Positions 45,666 through 57,259 of a DNA stretch of 64,000 bases are shown piece after piece. Numbering within the stretch: the stretch's first letter is position 1; every line of letters begins with the position of its first letter. The stretch is from Chiua virens (lineage: Eukaryota; Basidiomycota; Agaricomycetes; Boletales; Boletaceae): assembly GCA_019787685.1 (NCBI GenBank), contig JAHNUO010000010.1, forward strand, positions 1,674,001 to 1,738,000. The letters run 5' to 3'. Both the position numbers and the translations under genes were made by a program. Under the pieces are notes generated by a model. The model was not told where the DNA came from. It saw only the letters and a list, made by a program, of their open reading frames with translations, and did not search any database.

Positions 45666-46847
45666 TTGAAGCACCGTATGTCTCCACTGAGTCTGACCCC
45701 CGTTGCCTTTATATGCCTCATGAATTCCCTTGGGTGCATTTAAGTACAGATATGCCCCATTACTCAGTACTTGTCTCAAAAAAAAAAGAATGCGAATTCA
45801 GCGCGTGACATACCGTGGTAATTTGCGCGTAGCATAGCGTTACCGAGCCGAGCGCGCCACTACACTATCAGTGAGGTCATGAGGCCACTTCCATGTCAAT
45901 GACCTTGATACATTCGATGAAATCCCTAAGCACCGAATTCGCTTCCACATTTGCAAAGCAGTAGCCTATCAGGAAAACGGGCTTGTAACGTTACCGTTTG
46001 ACAGGCTCTGGAATCCGCACGCTTCCCTCCAATTACGACTCTCAAAATCAAGCCAAGCGAGCCTTAGCGAGGCGCATCACGGGAATATTCCTCGCTTAAG
46101 CGCTATTCGCTTAGAAGACGCTGATTAGTATGGTAGAGTAACGTTACAGTTGCGTTGTTGTTTGACGACTCTCGCTGACCAAGCCTTTTAAGTCTGAGGT
46201 GTGATTGGACAATGGCTGGCAAAAATGGATATTCAGGGCTACTAATCTAGCCCAACCAAACGGGGCAGGGTCTCCTCCATGTAGTCTGCTGATATGATCA
46301 TGTTCACTTAGAAGATGCATCCCACAATCTTATAGCTGTCACTTCTGAACCTGATTCAGAGGTACTAGTAACGACCTTTAGATCGGCTAGTCCGACGCGT
46401 CAGCCTGCCAAGAGAGCGGAAGAAGGACAATGGAAGTTGGGTCGCGAGTAATCTGACCGGGGTAATGTAGATGCCGGCCATTGGATGCGCCACAATTCGG
46501 AGGCCGCTTGAACGGCGGCGACCGAGCAGGCCAGTTCGGTTTGCGACCGCAGGTGTAAGTTCATAACGCATTAAACCAACTGACAATATTGCATTCTTAG
46601 ATTATCTGAGTAAGCCCCTCAGTTGTCTGAATCAGGGGGAAACAATGTGAGCGACTCCTCTGAGAATGCAATTGTTTCGGCTTTAGACTGTGACATTGCC
46701 GGCCCAATATCATCCTACAGACCCGGAAGGAAGTTGGAAGTTCAGAACATTGCGTGTATATTATCATCTATGAGGGCATGTACGTATTACCGGTAGTACC
46801 CCAGAGAGGATCGTTCAAGTTTTGCCACTGTAATTGCTAGAGTATTA
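45666..46847. other. intergenic between acyltransferases B and C
   Basis: 1.18 kb without a supported exon. It contains a block at 45967-46009 also found upstream of copy C, and two copies of the palindrome GTAACGTTAC (45985-45994 and 46138-46147). Confidence 0.45.
45967..46009. promoter_or_regulatory. duplicated upstream block with GTAACGTTAC palindrome (copy B)
   Basis: About 43 bp (CTATCAGGAAAACGGGC, then TTGTAACGTTACCGTTTG) lying about 300 bp upstream of the copy B start. It is nearly identical to 48902-48944 upstream of copy C. It may be a shared regulatory element or a remnant of the duplication. Confidence 0.4.
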
Positions 46848-48778
46848 TCACAATTTCGGATCGCTCACAACGAGCAACCCAATCCTGATCGTTTCCTGCA
46901 GCATCTTTTTCAAAATGTCATCTCCCCAAGCAGCAGCACCCTGACATCACGAATAAGAACAACATAGTGTAGAGTAGTGCGTTCAAACAACCAACCTCAA
47001 CTTGAAAGTGCAGCTTCCTATGCATTGACCACGATCGAACAGACCTATGAGGCGAAGAAAGAGGAAAACGAAAGCATTAAATGGTGCGGTCCGAAGAAAG
47101 GAACGTGTCGCATCGACGTGACTTACATGATCGTAGTTACGCGCGGTGCCAAATATAGCTGGTCAACACTGATGTGCCCTTGGCGTGTCGCTATTCTGCT
47201 CTCCACCACACCGAGGTTCTGGAAGTCGCATGCCCATGGGAGACCGGGTAACCCTGAATCGGCAGTAGCTTTCTGATCGGGTGCAGAGAGAGGCAACTGC
47301 GCAAAAATAGGCATCATCATGGGGAGACAAGGATTAGGCAAATATTTGTCAAACTGCTCCTGAACTTTTTTTGCCGTCATAATCAATGTTCCCTTTTCGC
47401 TGCCTTGTCTCAATGGCTCAGCCATGTGGATGCGCAATGGCATCAGAGAAAGACACGATGTGATATACGTCTTCGGGTTGACGGATGGTTTCAAAAACCG
47501 TTCGGGAGAGGCACTAGAAACAGACTAATTGTCAGATATCCAGCACGGCAAAGAGTATCACCAACCTAGACATGTGGATTGGGAAATAGACGTCATCTCT
47601 TGGAGGTACTGGGTTCAGCTTGAATTGCGCCAAACCGTTCGCTGCCTTGAACAACGCCGAAAGCGAGACACCTAGCTGCTTCGCACGTGCAACAATTGCC
47701 CTCGTTTCCGACTCCGACAGAGTGATATGATGACGGATGGGTCGCTCGGACACATTCAGAGGGCGGGATGGAGGGGGTAAGGTGTGACCAGACTAATATA
47801 CGTCATTATTCCCATCAAAGAAAGAACAGAACAAAAACACTCCGATGGAACTTACCGAGAACATCTGCCTCATGGCATCCTGCAGGAGCTCTGCTCCGGA
47901 TGTCTCCCATTCTTTAGGCACCCCTCCCGTTGCCAAAATTATGTCCACAGGAAGGTTCTTCCATTCCTCCGAACGCACGATAGTCACGTCCATCCCGGTA
48001 CCAGACATGAATTCGCACATTAAGTTCAGTCCGTGGATGGCAGGTCCAGCGTCCATCATGGAGTGGGGGGCATGAAAGAATAGGGAATATTCCCTTCTGC
48101 CATCATGACCTTCCATCGACGTTACAAGCAGGTAAACCCTGAACAAAGTGCTTGTGTCATTTGTACCAACGTAAGGAAGTTTCTTGAAGTTGATATCTTT
48201 CACAAACTCCCATGAGTTGAGTGAAGATCCACGCTGTTCAACGACAAAGGCGAGATCGAGCCATGCTTCGCGATCGGCCGAGGGGGTGTACACCCATCTA
48301 GGAGATTCCTCGTCCTCTATGGCACAGGAAACGATGGGACATACAAAACTAGGGAAATGAATGCCATCCTTTCAGTCACGTACAGGAGAAGTGGGATCTC
48401 CTTACCGGAATTTATCGAGGGCCTGACGACTACGAGCTTTCATTTCCTCTATCCCGAGCGGAGAGGTAAACTTAACTCCCATGCATACCTCGGACTCTCT
48501 GTCGAGTCAAGCATCCGGAATTTGTCAATCAAACATGATGTATTGGGATAAGAGACTCGAAATTTTACTTACCCGTCCAAGGTTAACCAGCGATTGTGCA
48601 TCCAAAGCTCAGAACCAACCAACGGTCTAAGGGAAGCCCACGTGGTCAGTCTGCGATGATAGAATGATATAAACCATTCATTACTGACCGAGTGTACACG
48701 GGTGGGTGGCGATTGGTATCGAGAACCCATTCTGTGTGAGAGGGAAGTTTTGGCAAACCAGACGCCATTCGGGGCACC
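46848..48778 (-). CDS. condensation-type acyltransferase paralog C
   Basis: Third tandem copy. The ATG at 48776-48778 begins MASGLPKLPSHTEWVLDTN. After the first intron comes PLVGSELWMHNRWLTLDG, then the main exon with PSADREAWLDLAFVVEQRG and FFHAPHSMMDAGPAIHG, with HxxxDxG intact near 48070. SERPIRHHITLSESETRAIV, FLKPSVNPKTYITSCLSLM and RKLHFQVEGAAAWGDD follow, and the stop TGA is at 46848-46850. All visible splice sites are GT-AG and no frame break is seen. The three copies share exon order and most sequence; the chief differences are around the catalytic His and in the poorly conserved segment before CDFQNLGVVES. Recent tandem duplication with spacing of about 3.1-3.3 kb is the simplest origin. 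Confidence 0.8.
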
Positions 48779-49273
48779 GCCGGTATGTTGTGAGTTTCAT
48801 AATGTGGCCTCTCCTTGGCCTTTATAAGTACTTACAGTCGCAAGCTGACGTTACCGTCGCTGCCAGTCCTGACGCCGATCTTCCATTGGGCCGGCCCATC
48901 AACCTATCAGGAAAACGGGCTTGTAACGTTACTGTTTGACAGCTCTTACCAGGTGAATAATTGCGGAGTGTTGTGTGCCCTGTTACCGTTACGACACATT
49001 ACAACAGCAAAAAGAAAAAAGTCCGGGCACGGGAAATACGGAAAATAAGCGGCAGATGGTCCGAGTCACAGATGACCCTGGGCACATCTTGGCTAAAAAC
49101 CAACCCCAGTGATATATATTCGCCCCCTTCCATCTTTTCGTCCATCGGACCACCCACCTTCCCTTCCCACTACCAATGCCTCTCCATTAATACTTCTTTG
49201 TGTGCATTGAGTATTCTACCATGATCGGGCGTCGGGTAGAAGTAGTGGATGTGAATATTGCAACTATCTGTAA
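48779..49273. other. intergenic left of the Harbinger element
   Basis: About 495 bp, the promoter region of copy C. It carries the duplicated block 48902-48944 with GTAACGTTAC at 48923-48932. No exon is supported. Confidence 0.4.
48902..48944. promoter_or_regulatory. duplicated upstream block with GTAACGTTAC palindrome (copy C)
   Basis: Near-identical to 45967-46009 and about 125 bp upstream of the copy C start. The sequence is the same except for a C/T difference after the palindrome and a one-base gap. Confidence 0.4.
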
Positions 49274-49514
49274 GAGTCTGTTTGGCATTGCCAAATGTTG
49301 ACAATACTTGTGATTGACATTGTTTGGTTTATTGCAGATACTGCGGCTTGCGTTCCGTCTTTGTAGCGGAGACTGAATGCCAGCAAACCTACGACCCCCA
49401 CATACAATGATGCTTGCAACTGATCACTATCTTGAACAAGTCGAAGCACATTGCCAGCGTGTCTGCACTCAACTTCTACACCTAGTCAAGATCCTCACCA
49501 AGACATTGGAGATT

Positions 49515-51467
49515 ATGGCAGAGGAACATTGATCAACAGCTTCGAGGGCAAGGTGGAGTGATCCTGAGATCGCTGCGATGGTTGCCTACCTCCATGAACA
49601 TCGCTTGGAAGGTGCTCAGGGGGGTAAATTCAAACAAAGTACTTTTAATGCTGCAGCAGTGCATATCCAGCCACTCCTGGTGAGCAGTAAGGCCAAGGAT
49701 GGTAGTAGCATCAAGACAAAATTCTCCCAGGTATGTGTGCTACATTTTGATGCTACGGATTGAACTAACGACACTTTATAGCTCAGGGCAACCTATTCGC
49801 TGATTGCTTCTTGGCGCAACATGTCAGGAGTGCACTGGGACAACAAGAGAGGTGCGAATATTGAGGGGGCTGCAGCCCACACAGTTTTTAATGAATATGT
49901 CGCTCGAAAGGTACATTTCTGAGTCGCTCAATGATAATTTCAACAGTACTCAATTACTTCACCTAGAACCATGGTCCCTTCAAGGACTTTGCAAACGGGG
50001 GGTGGGTATACCTTGAGATGATGGAGGATATCATGGTAGGAGGTGTTGCAACAGGTGCATACGCATTCCAAGGAGGGGCTGTTCAGCCCCAAGTTACCGA
50101 GCCTGACGAGGATGATACAAATGATGCAACCACTGGCACCCTGCCAGCTGTCGCCCCCAGATCCTCGGGCCCCTCTGTTGCTAATCCAACCCAGCAACTC
50201 ATCGTAAACGCCGTCACGTCAACGGTGGCTGCCATCAATTCGTTTGCCAGTGGCACATCTCTGAGTTCATTCCCAGGCCCTCCTACTCATTCGCTCATAT
50301 CTTTTCCACCCCGTTCCTCCCCCCAATCATCCAACAACGCAAAGCGGCCCCTCTCTTCACTGTCTCCGGATGAGACAGACAGGTCACTTCTTTTTTCGCC
50401 TGAACCACCCACTTCTACTGCGACGACGTCTTCCATTGTCATGCGTGATGCCAGGAGCAAGTGTAGTTGCACGTCTGCCAGCCCAAGTGTTGTGGATGGT
50501 GCCACTGGGCGTAGTGTTGTTGGTCATAGCACTGCTGGGTGCAGCATTGGCGGGAACAGTGCAATTGGACAGAAAAATACGACGAGCAAGAATACGACTA
50601 GTATCGCCCTCCAGCAAGTCGATTCATCGATCTGCCACCTTGGCGATTCGATCAACAAGTGTTACAATCACGTTTCACTCATAATTCATTTCACCTTCCT
50701 ACTCATTCTCTACTCCATTATACAAGATACACAATATCTATTATGGCATATATTGCCTCATGCCAAGGCTATACTCAGGACCTTATTCTATTGGCCAATC
50801 CTTTATGACTCACTATGATTCATTATTAGACACGTGTTACCACACGATGTCATAACCCATGCACAACACACGTGTATTCACACGTTATCTCTTATCTATG
50901 ATTCCCTATGACTCATATCTATTATTAAAGCAGTGCTTATCTCATAACATGCTTATACCGCATTGTTACAGCATTGTTCCCTCATGTCTTTATCTATGAC
51001 TCACATACATGCAGATACCTCATGTTATCACACCTTATCTACCAATCAGGACACTCATACTTATCTATGTATTCATACTCCGATTGTAGCTCCGATTGTA
51101 CTTTTAGTATATAAAGACTTGAATGCAGCACCAAGGGAACTCTAACAAAGTTCACCTTTGGTTTTCCTCCATTGTCTCTCATAGACGGATCACCTCTGTA
51201 GTTCTCGCCTCACTCGTCAGACTCGCTTGCACTCAACCCTTACACTGACCACTACAACCACTCGCAAGTAACTCATAGTCTATGTTTGTTCTAGGTTGTT
51301 ACAACAAGTCATTCGTTGACCCGTTGAATGTGATCAAAGATGTCATTCCTGTGATCACTATGCTCGGTGACAAGATGCCCACTGAGCACAAAACATTTAT
51401 ACTTGTACACTGTTTGGATATCAAGCACACTGGCAGTTTCTATGACCCTCCTCTCTCTTGCGAATGA
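49515..51467 (+). pseudogene. Harbinger SANT/Myb-like DNA-binding protein, broken
   Basis: ATG 49515 is followed at codon 6 by TGA (49530-49532). Beyond it the same frame reads RWSDPEIAAMVAYLHEHR and FNAAAVHIQPLL, then FSQLRATYSLIASWRNMSGV across an intron near 49731-49781, a typical Myb/SANT-like domain of Harbinger accessory proteins. A Ser/Pro/Thr-rich linker follows (50090-50600), then LQQVDSSICHLGDSINK. The solo LTR at 50660-51303 interrupts it here; after the LTR and its duplicated ACAAG the frame resumes (SFVDPLNVIKDVIPV ... YDPPLSCE) to a stop at 51465-51467. The accessory protein is thought to bind the element ends and bring the nuclease to them. Confidence 0.75.
50660..51303 (+). 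mobile_element. solo LTR (family S1) inside the Harbinger SANT gene
   Basis: 644 bp, TGTTACAATC ... CTAGGTTGTTACA, flanked by 5-bp duplications ACAAG (50655-50659 and 51304-51308). It has a TATATAAAG box near 51108-51116. It shares blocks with the 432-bp solo LTR at 57586-58017 (CTTATCTATG, TATATAAA, GCTCTAACAAAGTTC/CTCTAACAAAGTTC, CTAGGTTGTT), so it is the same family or a close relative. Confidence 0.85.
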
Positions 51468-51631
51468 CGAGTCCCGCTTACAATACATTGCGTCCCTGTA
51501 TGATGCTCACTCCTGCCCTTCAACATCTTGATGTCGTTACTTGTTGTTGTAGTATCACCAATTCATGTTGTATCCCTTGGACTCGGATGTAATACTACTA
51601 CGTACAACACAAAAGAAGTATCATTCAGCAG

Positions 51632-53078
51632 CTACACATAAACACTATCAAGTTTGTCTGATAAGCCGTCATCATCGGATACATCAACGTCATGGACAAT
51701 ATCCTGATAATTGTCCCACATTTTTTGTGTGATCCTGTCATGCATACAGCTTGCCTCAGTACGATCTGAATCTCTACCGGCCACCCACACTCCAGCTTCA
51801 GCTCCTTGAGCACCGAAATCAGCCCAGTCCATGTCTTCATCGTAATCAGCAGTGTCGATGGGACTATCGAGGGGTTTGTGTGTGAGGATCAGATTGTGTA
51901 GGCAAGCCAGTGCAGCAGGTATGTGAGCTTGCATGTGGAGATCATAATTGACGGGCAGAAGGAGGATGCGGAAACGGTGCTTAACAATGCCAAAACTACA
52001 CTCAATAACGTTTCGCAACATTGCATGTCGCAGGTTGAATAGCTCCTCACGATTCTGGGGACTAGAGCATGCAGATTAGATGCAAAATTGAGATGACAAA
52101 CAAAAAATACATACTGTATGTTTGCGCGACCCCACTCAGCAAGATGATAGTGGACACCTTGATAGGGCACGAGGAGCTGAGGCAGCAATGGGTAGCCAGT
52201 ATCGGCAAGAAGGTACTTGCCCTCTGGAATGCTGAGATTCCTGTGTGATGTAGCATAGTCGTAAACGCATGCATCTGTGGCCGATCCTTCCCAACCCGTG
52301 AGTGTGTAGGTAAACATGGTGTTGAAGTTACAGATGAATAGGGCATTTTGTGAAAGAAACCCCTTCCGATTTCGAAATTGCCCACTTAATCAGGCTGGTG
52401 GCGAGACAGGAATGTGACTCCCATCGATGGCTCCGATAACATCTTGGAAGTACAGATAAAACTTTGGATTGTTGCAGATTTTGGAGGGAACATCATCTCC
52501 AGCTGGGAACTGAATATACTTGTGGTAAAATGGCGCAGTCGCAAAGATGCACAATATCTTTCTGAAATATCTATTAAATGATCAGATAATTACATTTAAA
52601 CAAATGGTGCAACATACCGAGAAATAGTGTCATTTGACCACTGGAATCGCTCCCCGACATGTCGTATTGTCAATCCGGTGACACACATATACAGGAATAT
52701 TGCCAGCTGTTCTTCTAACATGACATTCCTGGTGTCCATGATGCCGAGTGATCGTAATTCAGCAATGATCTTCCAAAAAACTTCCTTATGGACTCCAAGC
52801 TCGGTCTGGATATGTTCAGGGTGGCCATGGAGTAGCTCAAAGACCCATTGGTTCCCAGAAAGAGCAGATGTATGGTATGGGATGCGCTCACGCTGAACTT
52901 CGCCTGATAGGATATCAAGAAGTGTGATCAGCAGAGCCTGGATGAGTTTTAGAATGCCTTCAACCAACACTCTTCGTGCTTCAAGGTCAGAGAAATGGCA
53001 ATTTGTTGAATTGTGGGTGAACGTCAACATCAGTGCAAGCAGATAGTACCCTTGTATATTTGTCGCTTCATACAACAT
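51632..53078 (-). pseudogene. Harbinger DDE nuclease (transposase), one in-frame stop
   Basis: The reading frame is open from 53138, but the first ATG is at 53078 (MLYEATNIQGYYLLALML). Exon 1 has ERFQWSNDTISRYVAPF; the next has the first catalytic Asp in DVIGAIDGSHIPVSPPA (near 52430). Immediately afterwards a TGA lies at 52390-52392, after which the same frame continues FRNRKGFLSQNALF, TGWEGSATDACVYDYA and the second Asp in YLLADTGYPLLPQLLVPY. After an intron it reads LFNLRHAMLRNVIECSFGIV with the Glu, ending at 51632. All three D-D-E residues are present. A TGA made from CGA (Arg) by a CpG transition would explain the only nonsense codon. Confidence 0.85.
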
Positions 53079-53192
53079 TCTAGGTTCAGTCTCCGCTACA
53101 AAGACGGAACGGAAGCCGCAGTATCTGCAATAAACCAAACAATGTCAATCACAAGTATTGTCAACATTTGGCAATGCCTGAACAGACTCTAA

Positions 53193-55198
53193 TGTTTGTA
53201 AAGTAGTACGTGAGCCATAATATACAGTAAATCTAACATAGTCACTCCTCCTGAGAACTCAACCTACTTGGCTGCTGCATCACATCCCAAGTCGATTCAC
53301 AGCACAGAGTTTGCTTACTTTTGGTCAACCATTGTCGCCAGGCAAGACTACAAATGGCACTGAAGGTCCCCCGATAACTTCTCACCAGCCCTGCATCATG
53401 TCCCAAGTTGATTCACAGCAGAGTTCATTTACTCTTGATTGACCATTGTCGCCAGGCAAGACTGCAAATGGTACCAAAGGTCCCCTGACAACTCCAAGCC
53501 AGCACTGCGCCACGTCCCAAGTTGATTCACAGCACAGAGTTCATCTCATTGTTGCTGGGCAAGACTGCAAATGGCACCAAAGGTCCCCTGACAACTCCAA
53601 GCCAGTGCTGCACCACGTCCCAAGTCGATTCACAGCACAGAGTTCATTTCGTTGTTGCCAGGCAAGACCACAAATGGCACTGAAGGTCCCCCAACAACTC
53701 CAAGCTGGTTGAGTGTGCTAGAACCAGAGGTGGAGAGTCATGTATGACACAGAAGGGTTTGGGAGGGGATGCGGGAGGGGGAGGCGATCTCTCATGAGAG
53801 TCATGTATGCCACAGAGGGTTTGGGAGGGGAAAACCAGTTCCCTGACACTCCACTGCCAGTTTCACAGCTACAAAGGGAGATAGCATTGTAAGTTATGGT
53901 TAGATTAAAGAATGAGCCATACCTAATGACAAGGAACTGGTTTTGGGCTGTGCGCCTCATTGTGGTAGTAGGCGTTGTTAGTGAGCTGAAAGACAGAGGG
54001 TAGAAGTGACAGTAACATCATCTGAGATAGGTGATAGGCTGGTGAGGTCAGTGAAGGCTTTACAAACTGAAACACGGCACTTTGCATAGCTACAAGCTGG
54101 TGAGTGGCGAGATTTGGAACTGACTCAGATATGAGTGGCCGAAGGAAAATGAATGGCTAGTTATAGACGGCATTAAACAACCTCCTGATAGAGGTAATTG
54201 ATCTGCTCACCTGGCATTTATTGACAGCATGCTCTTCAGTGTTGACGGTTTTCTTGAGTAAGTTGACATGGTGAGAATGGGTGTGAGAAAAAATTGATTG
54301 CTTGAACTTGACAAATCCGGACATGGCTCGTTGTAGGAGTCAATGACCCCTTGAGGTGATAAACCCGTATTCCTGCTTTGTTTACAGGATGCCCGGATTG
54401 CCCACATCGATTGTCCTACCCGTCCGTCAGTGGTCCTGTGTCCATCCGAGTGGATCCAACCCATATTCGTATGTTTTGTTTTTCGTTCCTACACATTTTC
54501 GCACGAGGTGACCGAATTGGGTTGCTCGATTGGGATCGCATGACGCACACTAATCAACTCTCTTTTTGTCCAATTTCTATTTTATTTCATACCTTCTTAG
54601 ATTTTTTTTAGACAGTTCCATGTTATCAACACGTATCCGATTGGTTATAAGGAACGGATAGTCAGGTCGTACGACATTTTAAAGCGGATCAAACCTTATC
54701 CCATCTTGACAGAACATTGTTTTCCTTTTCACGGGTCAATCTCCATGAGAGACGGCTCTGTATATGTATGCTTTCCTTATTTATTTGATACTTTACCCAC
54801 TGTAAAAGTCCCGGGAATACCTGAGACTATAAAATTTGTGTTCGTAAATTAAAATTTTCATCTTTCAATCCCTGTTTTCTCTCATGTTCTAAGTCGCCTC
54901 ATCCGTTTAACTATCTTTTCTATCCACCCTTACTCGTACTTGATCACCGTTGTGCTCGAGTCTCTGCCTTGTCGCCGAACTATCTGACTGTCCGCGTTTC
55001 GGCCAGTTTTGTCGACCTTTGTACGGTTTCACCCGGGAATGTGTCTGGATTGCTTTCAAAGCTCTTGTCAATGCCTTGACACTTTGTCTCCAACCTCAGA
55101 ACCCCTTGGGATGAGTCATACTCACACCCATCCCTTTTCTTTCTATCTGACAGTTCTACTAATCCTGTTCCTGTCACACCAGCCCATTCTATAATTCT
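53193..55198. other. repeat-rich intergenic between Harbinger and old gypsy copy
   Basis: Contains the minisatellite at 53281-53710 and two 36-bp near-copies of GAGAGTCATGTATG(A/C)CACAGA...GTTTGGGAGGGGA at about 53731 and 53797. It also has an LTR-like stretch (TGTTATCAACACG at 54622, TATAAAA near 54828, pyrimidine-rich afterwards) reaching the gypsy boundary, for which no target duplication could be found. No gene is supported. Confidence 0.4.
53281..53710. repeat. minisatellite, four units of about 90-118 bp
   Basis: Four consecutive units starting near 53281, 53402, 53516 and 53620. Each has CCCAAGT(C/T)GATTCACAGCA, then CAGGCAAGACT(A/G)CAAATG and GGTCCCC(T/C)GACAACTCC. The first two units carry extra CTTTTGGTC/TCTTGATTG insertions, making them longer. 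Confidence 0.85.
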
Positions 55199-55673
55199 TC
55201 ACCGAGTTACAACAATACTATCACCGTTTCCAGTCCCATTACTGTCTGGCTTGTTGATCAGAAGAAGATCTCTGCCAATGAATGGGATTGCTATTTTTGG
55301 ACTGGATTGCCACTTTCTGTCTGCTGCACTATCGACCGATGCCTCAAGTTGAAAGACTCACAGTATTCTCATGATGAACCAACCCATTATGAGAAGGTGA
55401 TGGAGGCTGGACGTTTTGTCCTTTCCGATGACGTGTTTGACACAGATCTCAATGACCTGATAGCTGCACATATGAAGTCCCTGTGCGACGGACAAGGCAG
55501 CTCAGCTGATAAGAAGGATCAGTCATGAACAAGTCAAATCACACAGATCAAAGACTCTGACAACAAATCAGATGATGAAAATAGTCGCAAGACCAAGCAA
55601 GTCACGTTCAACTCAAGTGCGATCTCCAAGGCACATATCAATGAAGTCAAAGAGATCGGCTGTAAGTTACATA

Positions 55674-57259
55674 CAGTGGCTCAAACAACTGTCCCAATGT
55701 TTGCATGTTTTTCACTAAATGCAATAAAACACAGTAACCACTAAACCTTACCCAAACCTGTGGGAATATGAAATATAGTACCTACTCCTGGCTTTCTATT
55801 GGACCAAGGGTCAAAGGATTTGAATAAGATTTGATGACATGGCAATCATTTCAAAATGATCACTCATTGGGACAGTTCTTTGAATTTAAGTTTGGATTAC
55901 ATATATCAGACCCTAACATGTTGAAAAGTACTTACATACATTTGATAATGGTTCTATTATGTTATATTTATGTAACTATCATCAGCTAGCACCATATAAG
56001 CCCCACCATTTCATAGTAACTTTCCTATCATCATTATGAAACCTATCTCCAGCTCTTAAGGGACAATAATGTTTCCTTCCTTTTCCTTAATCTTTCTTCC
56101 AGGAAAATAACCTCTGAAACTGGTCTGGGCAAGTCTATAGTGTCCAGGGTCCTTCAGGAAATCCAGCTAGACAACACTAAACATCTTGGTGGTCATCCTT
56201 CAAAGTTTTCATTTACTAGCAAAAGGGCTATTGTATGATAGATCATTACTGGCAAGGCCAAAAATGCTGTTCAGCTCACTATACTTATCAATACCATTAT
56301 TGATACTCCTCTCTACCCTCAGACAACCAGAAATACCCTCAAAGAAGCCTCTTTGAAAGCTGTGGTAGAGAACAAAAACCTCTTCTCTTCAAGAGTCACA
56401 AGAAAGGATGGTTGGCCTATGCTTTCCAATACTAGCATTGGACTGTGGAGGGTGGGAAAAGGGTTGTATAGTTAAACGAGACTAAAGTCAATAGGATTGG
56501 GTCATACAAACAAGAATATGTGTGGAAAAAGGTAGGAGAGTAGTTGATTGCTAGGGTATAGTCAAGCATAGAGGAGGCTATGGGCCTATATAGGATAGAA
56601 TGGAGTGGGAGTTTAGAGTGAGATGTACAGAAGGATGGATGCTGAGCAGTATGTGACAATTCCAGAGCAGGGGTTGCTGGAAAACATTGAAGAATTTTAA
56701 ATTTCAGAAGATGATATCATTTTTCAATAAGATAATGATCCCAAGCATACCTCTAAAAGAGTTCAGACCTGGGTCAAAGATCAAGAGATTGGATCTTTAG
56801 ATTGGCCTGCATAGTCTCTAGATCTCACTTCCTTTGAACATACCTGAAATTATCTCAAAAAATGACTTTCAGCTTATAAAAGTGCCTCTAAAGGAGTTTA
56901 TCATTTATAGGGGAGGTTAGTAGAGGAGTGGGGGAATATTTGTGCAGAATAGAATCAGAAATGGATTAAAAGCATGCATAGAAGGCTTGAAGCTGTTATC
57001 AAGGCCAAAGAAGGTCATACCAAATAATAATACTTACATTTATATAAAGTCAAAAAACTGTCCCAATGAGTGATCATTTTGAAATGATTGCCATGTCATC
57101 AAATCTTATTCAAATCCTTTGATCCTTAGTCCAATAGAAAGCCAGGAGTAGGTACTATATTTCATATTCCCACAGGTTTGGGTAAGGTTTAGTGGTTACC
57201 GCGTTTTATTGTGTTTAGTGAAAAACATGCAAACATTGGGACAGTTGTTTGAGCCACTG
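55674..57259 (+). mobile_element. Tc1/mariner element 1 (decayed)
   Basis: 1,586 bp between TA dinucleotides (55672-55673 and 57260-57261), ends CAGTGGCTCAAAC ... GTTTGAGCCACTG. The inverted terminal repeats are about 215 bp. Each contains an outer ACTGTCCCAATG and an inner inverted CATTGGGACAGT, an IR/DR-like double binding-site layout. It interrupts the old gypsy copy exactly where the young copy has uninterrupted TTACATACGCTCAAC. Confidence 0.92.
56036..57027 (+). pseudogene. Tc1/mariner transposase, many stops
   Basis: Starts ATGAAACCTATCTCC at 56036. It reads, with frame stops, an HTH region (TGLGKS, VSRVLQEIQ), then LKEASLKAVVENKNLFSSRV and, near 56710-56860, FQ(stop)DNDPKHTSKRVQTWVKD and LDWPA(stop)SLDLTSFEH, the second Asp and third acidic regions of the DD-E catalytic core. 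The last codons (KSMHRRLEAVIKAKEGHTK) end at TAA 57025-57027. Nonsense codons at several places make it non-functional. The better preserved sister copy begins at 63662. Confidence 0.85.

Larger units (their letters stand above)
49274..53189. mobile_element. PIF/Harbinger DNA transposon with nested solo LTR
   Basis: 3,916 bp bounded by terminal inverted repeats of about 104 bp (49274-49377 and 53085-53189, starting GAGTCTGTT; about one mismatch, one 1-nt indel and one further mismatch) and by the target duplication TAA (49271-49273, 53190-53192), the TWA target typical of Harbinger. It carries the two convergent genes of this superfamily: a SANT/Myb-like DNA-binding protein (plus) and a DDE nuclease (minus). 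The inverted repeats reach into the 5' end of the nuclease reading frame. Both genes carry a stop that a CGA->TGA change would explain, and a 644-bp solo LTR has been inserted, so the element is inactive as it stands. Confidence 0.9.

Noticed and set aside
53078..53138. Start of the Harbinger nuclease at 53138
   Set aside because: That codon is TTG, not ATG. A spliced upstream exon is possible, so the first ATG (53078) is used.
54622..55198. Another solo LTR at the left boundary of the old gypsy copy
   Set aside because: It has a TATA-like box and TG start, but no matching target duplication and no gypsy sequence on its left side. It may be a recombination junction instead.
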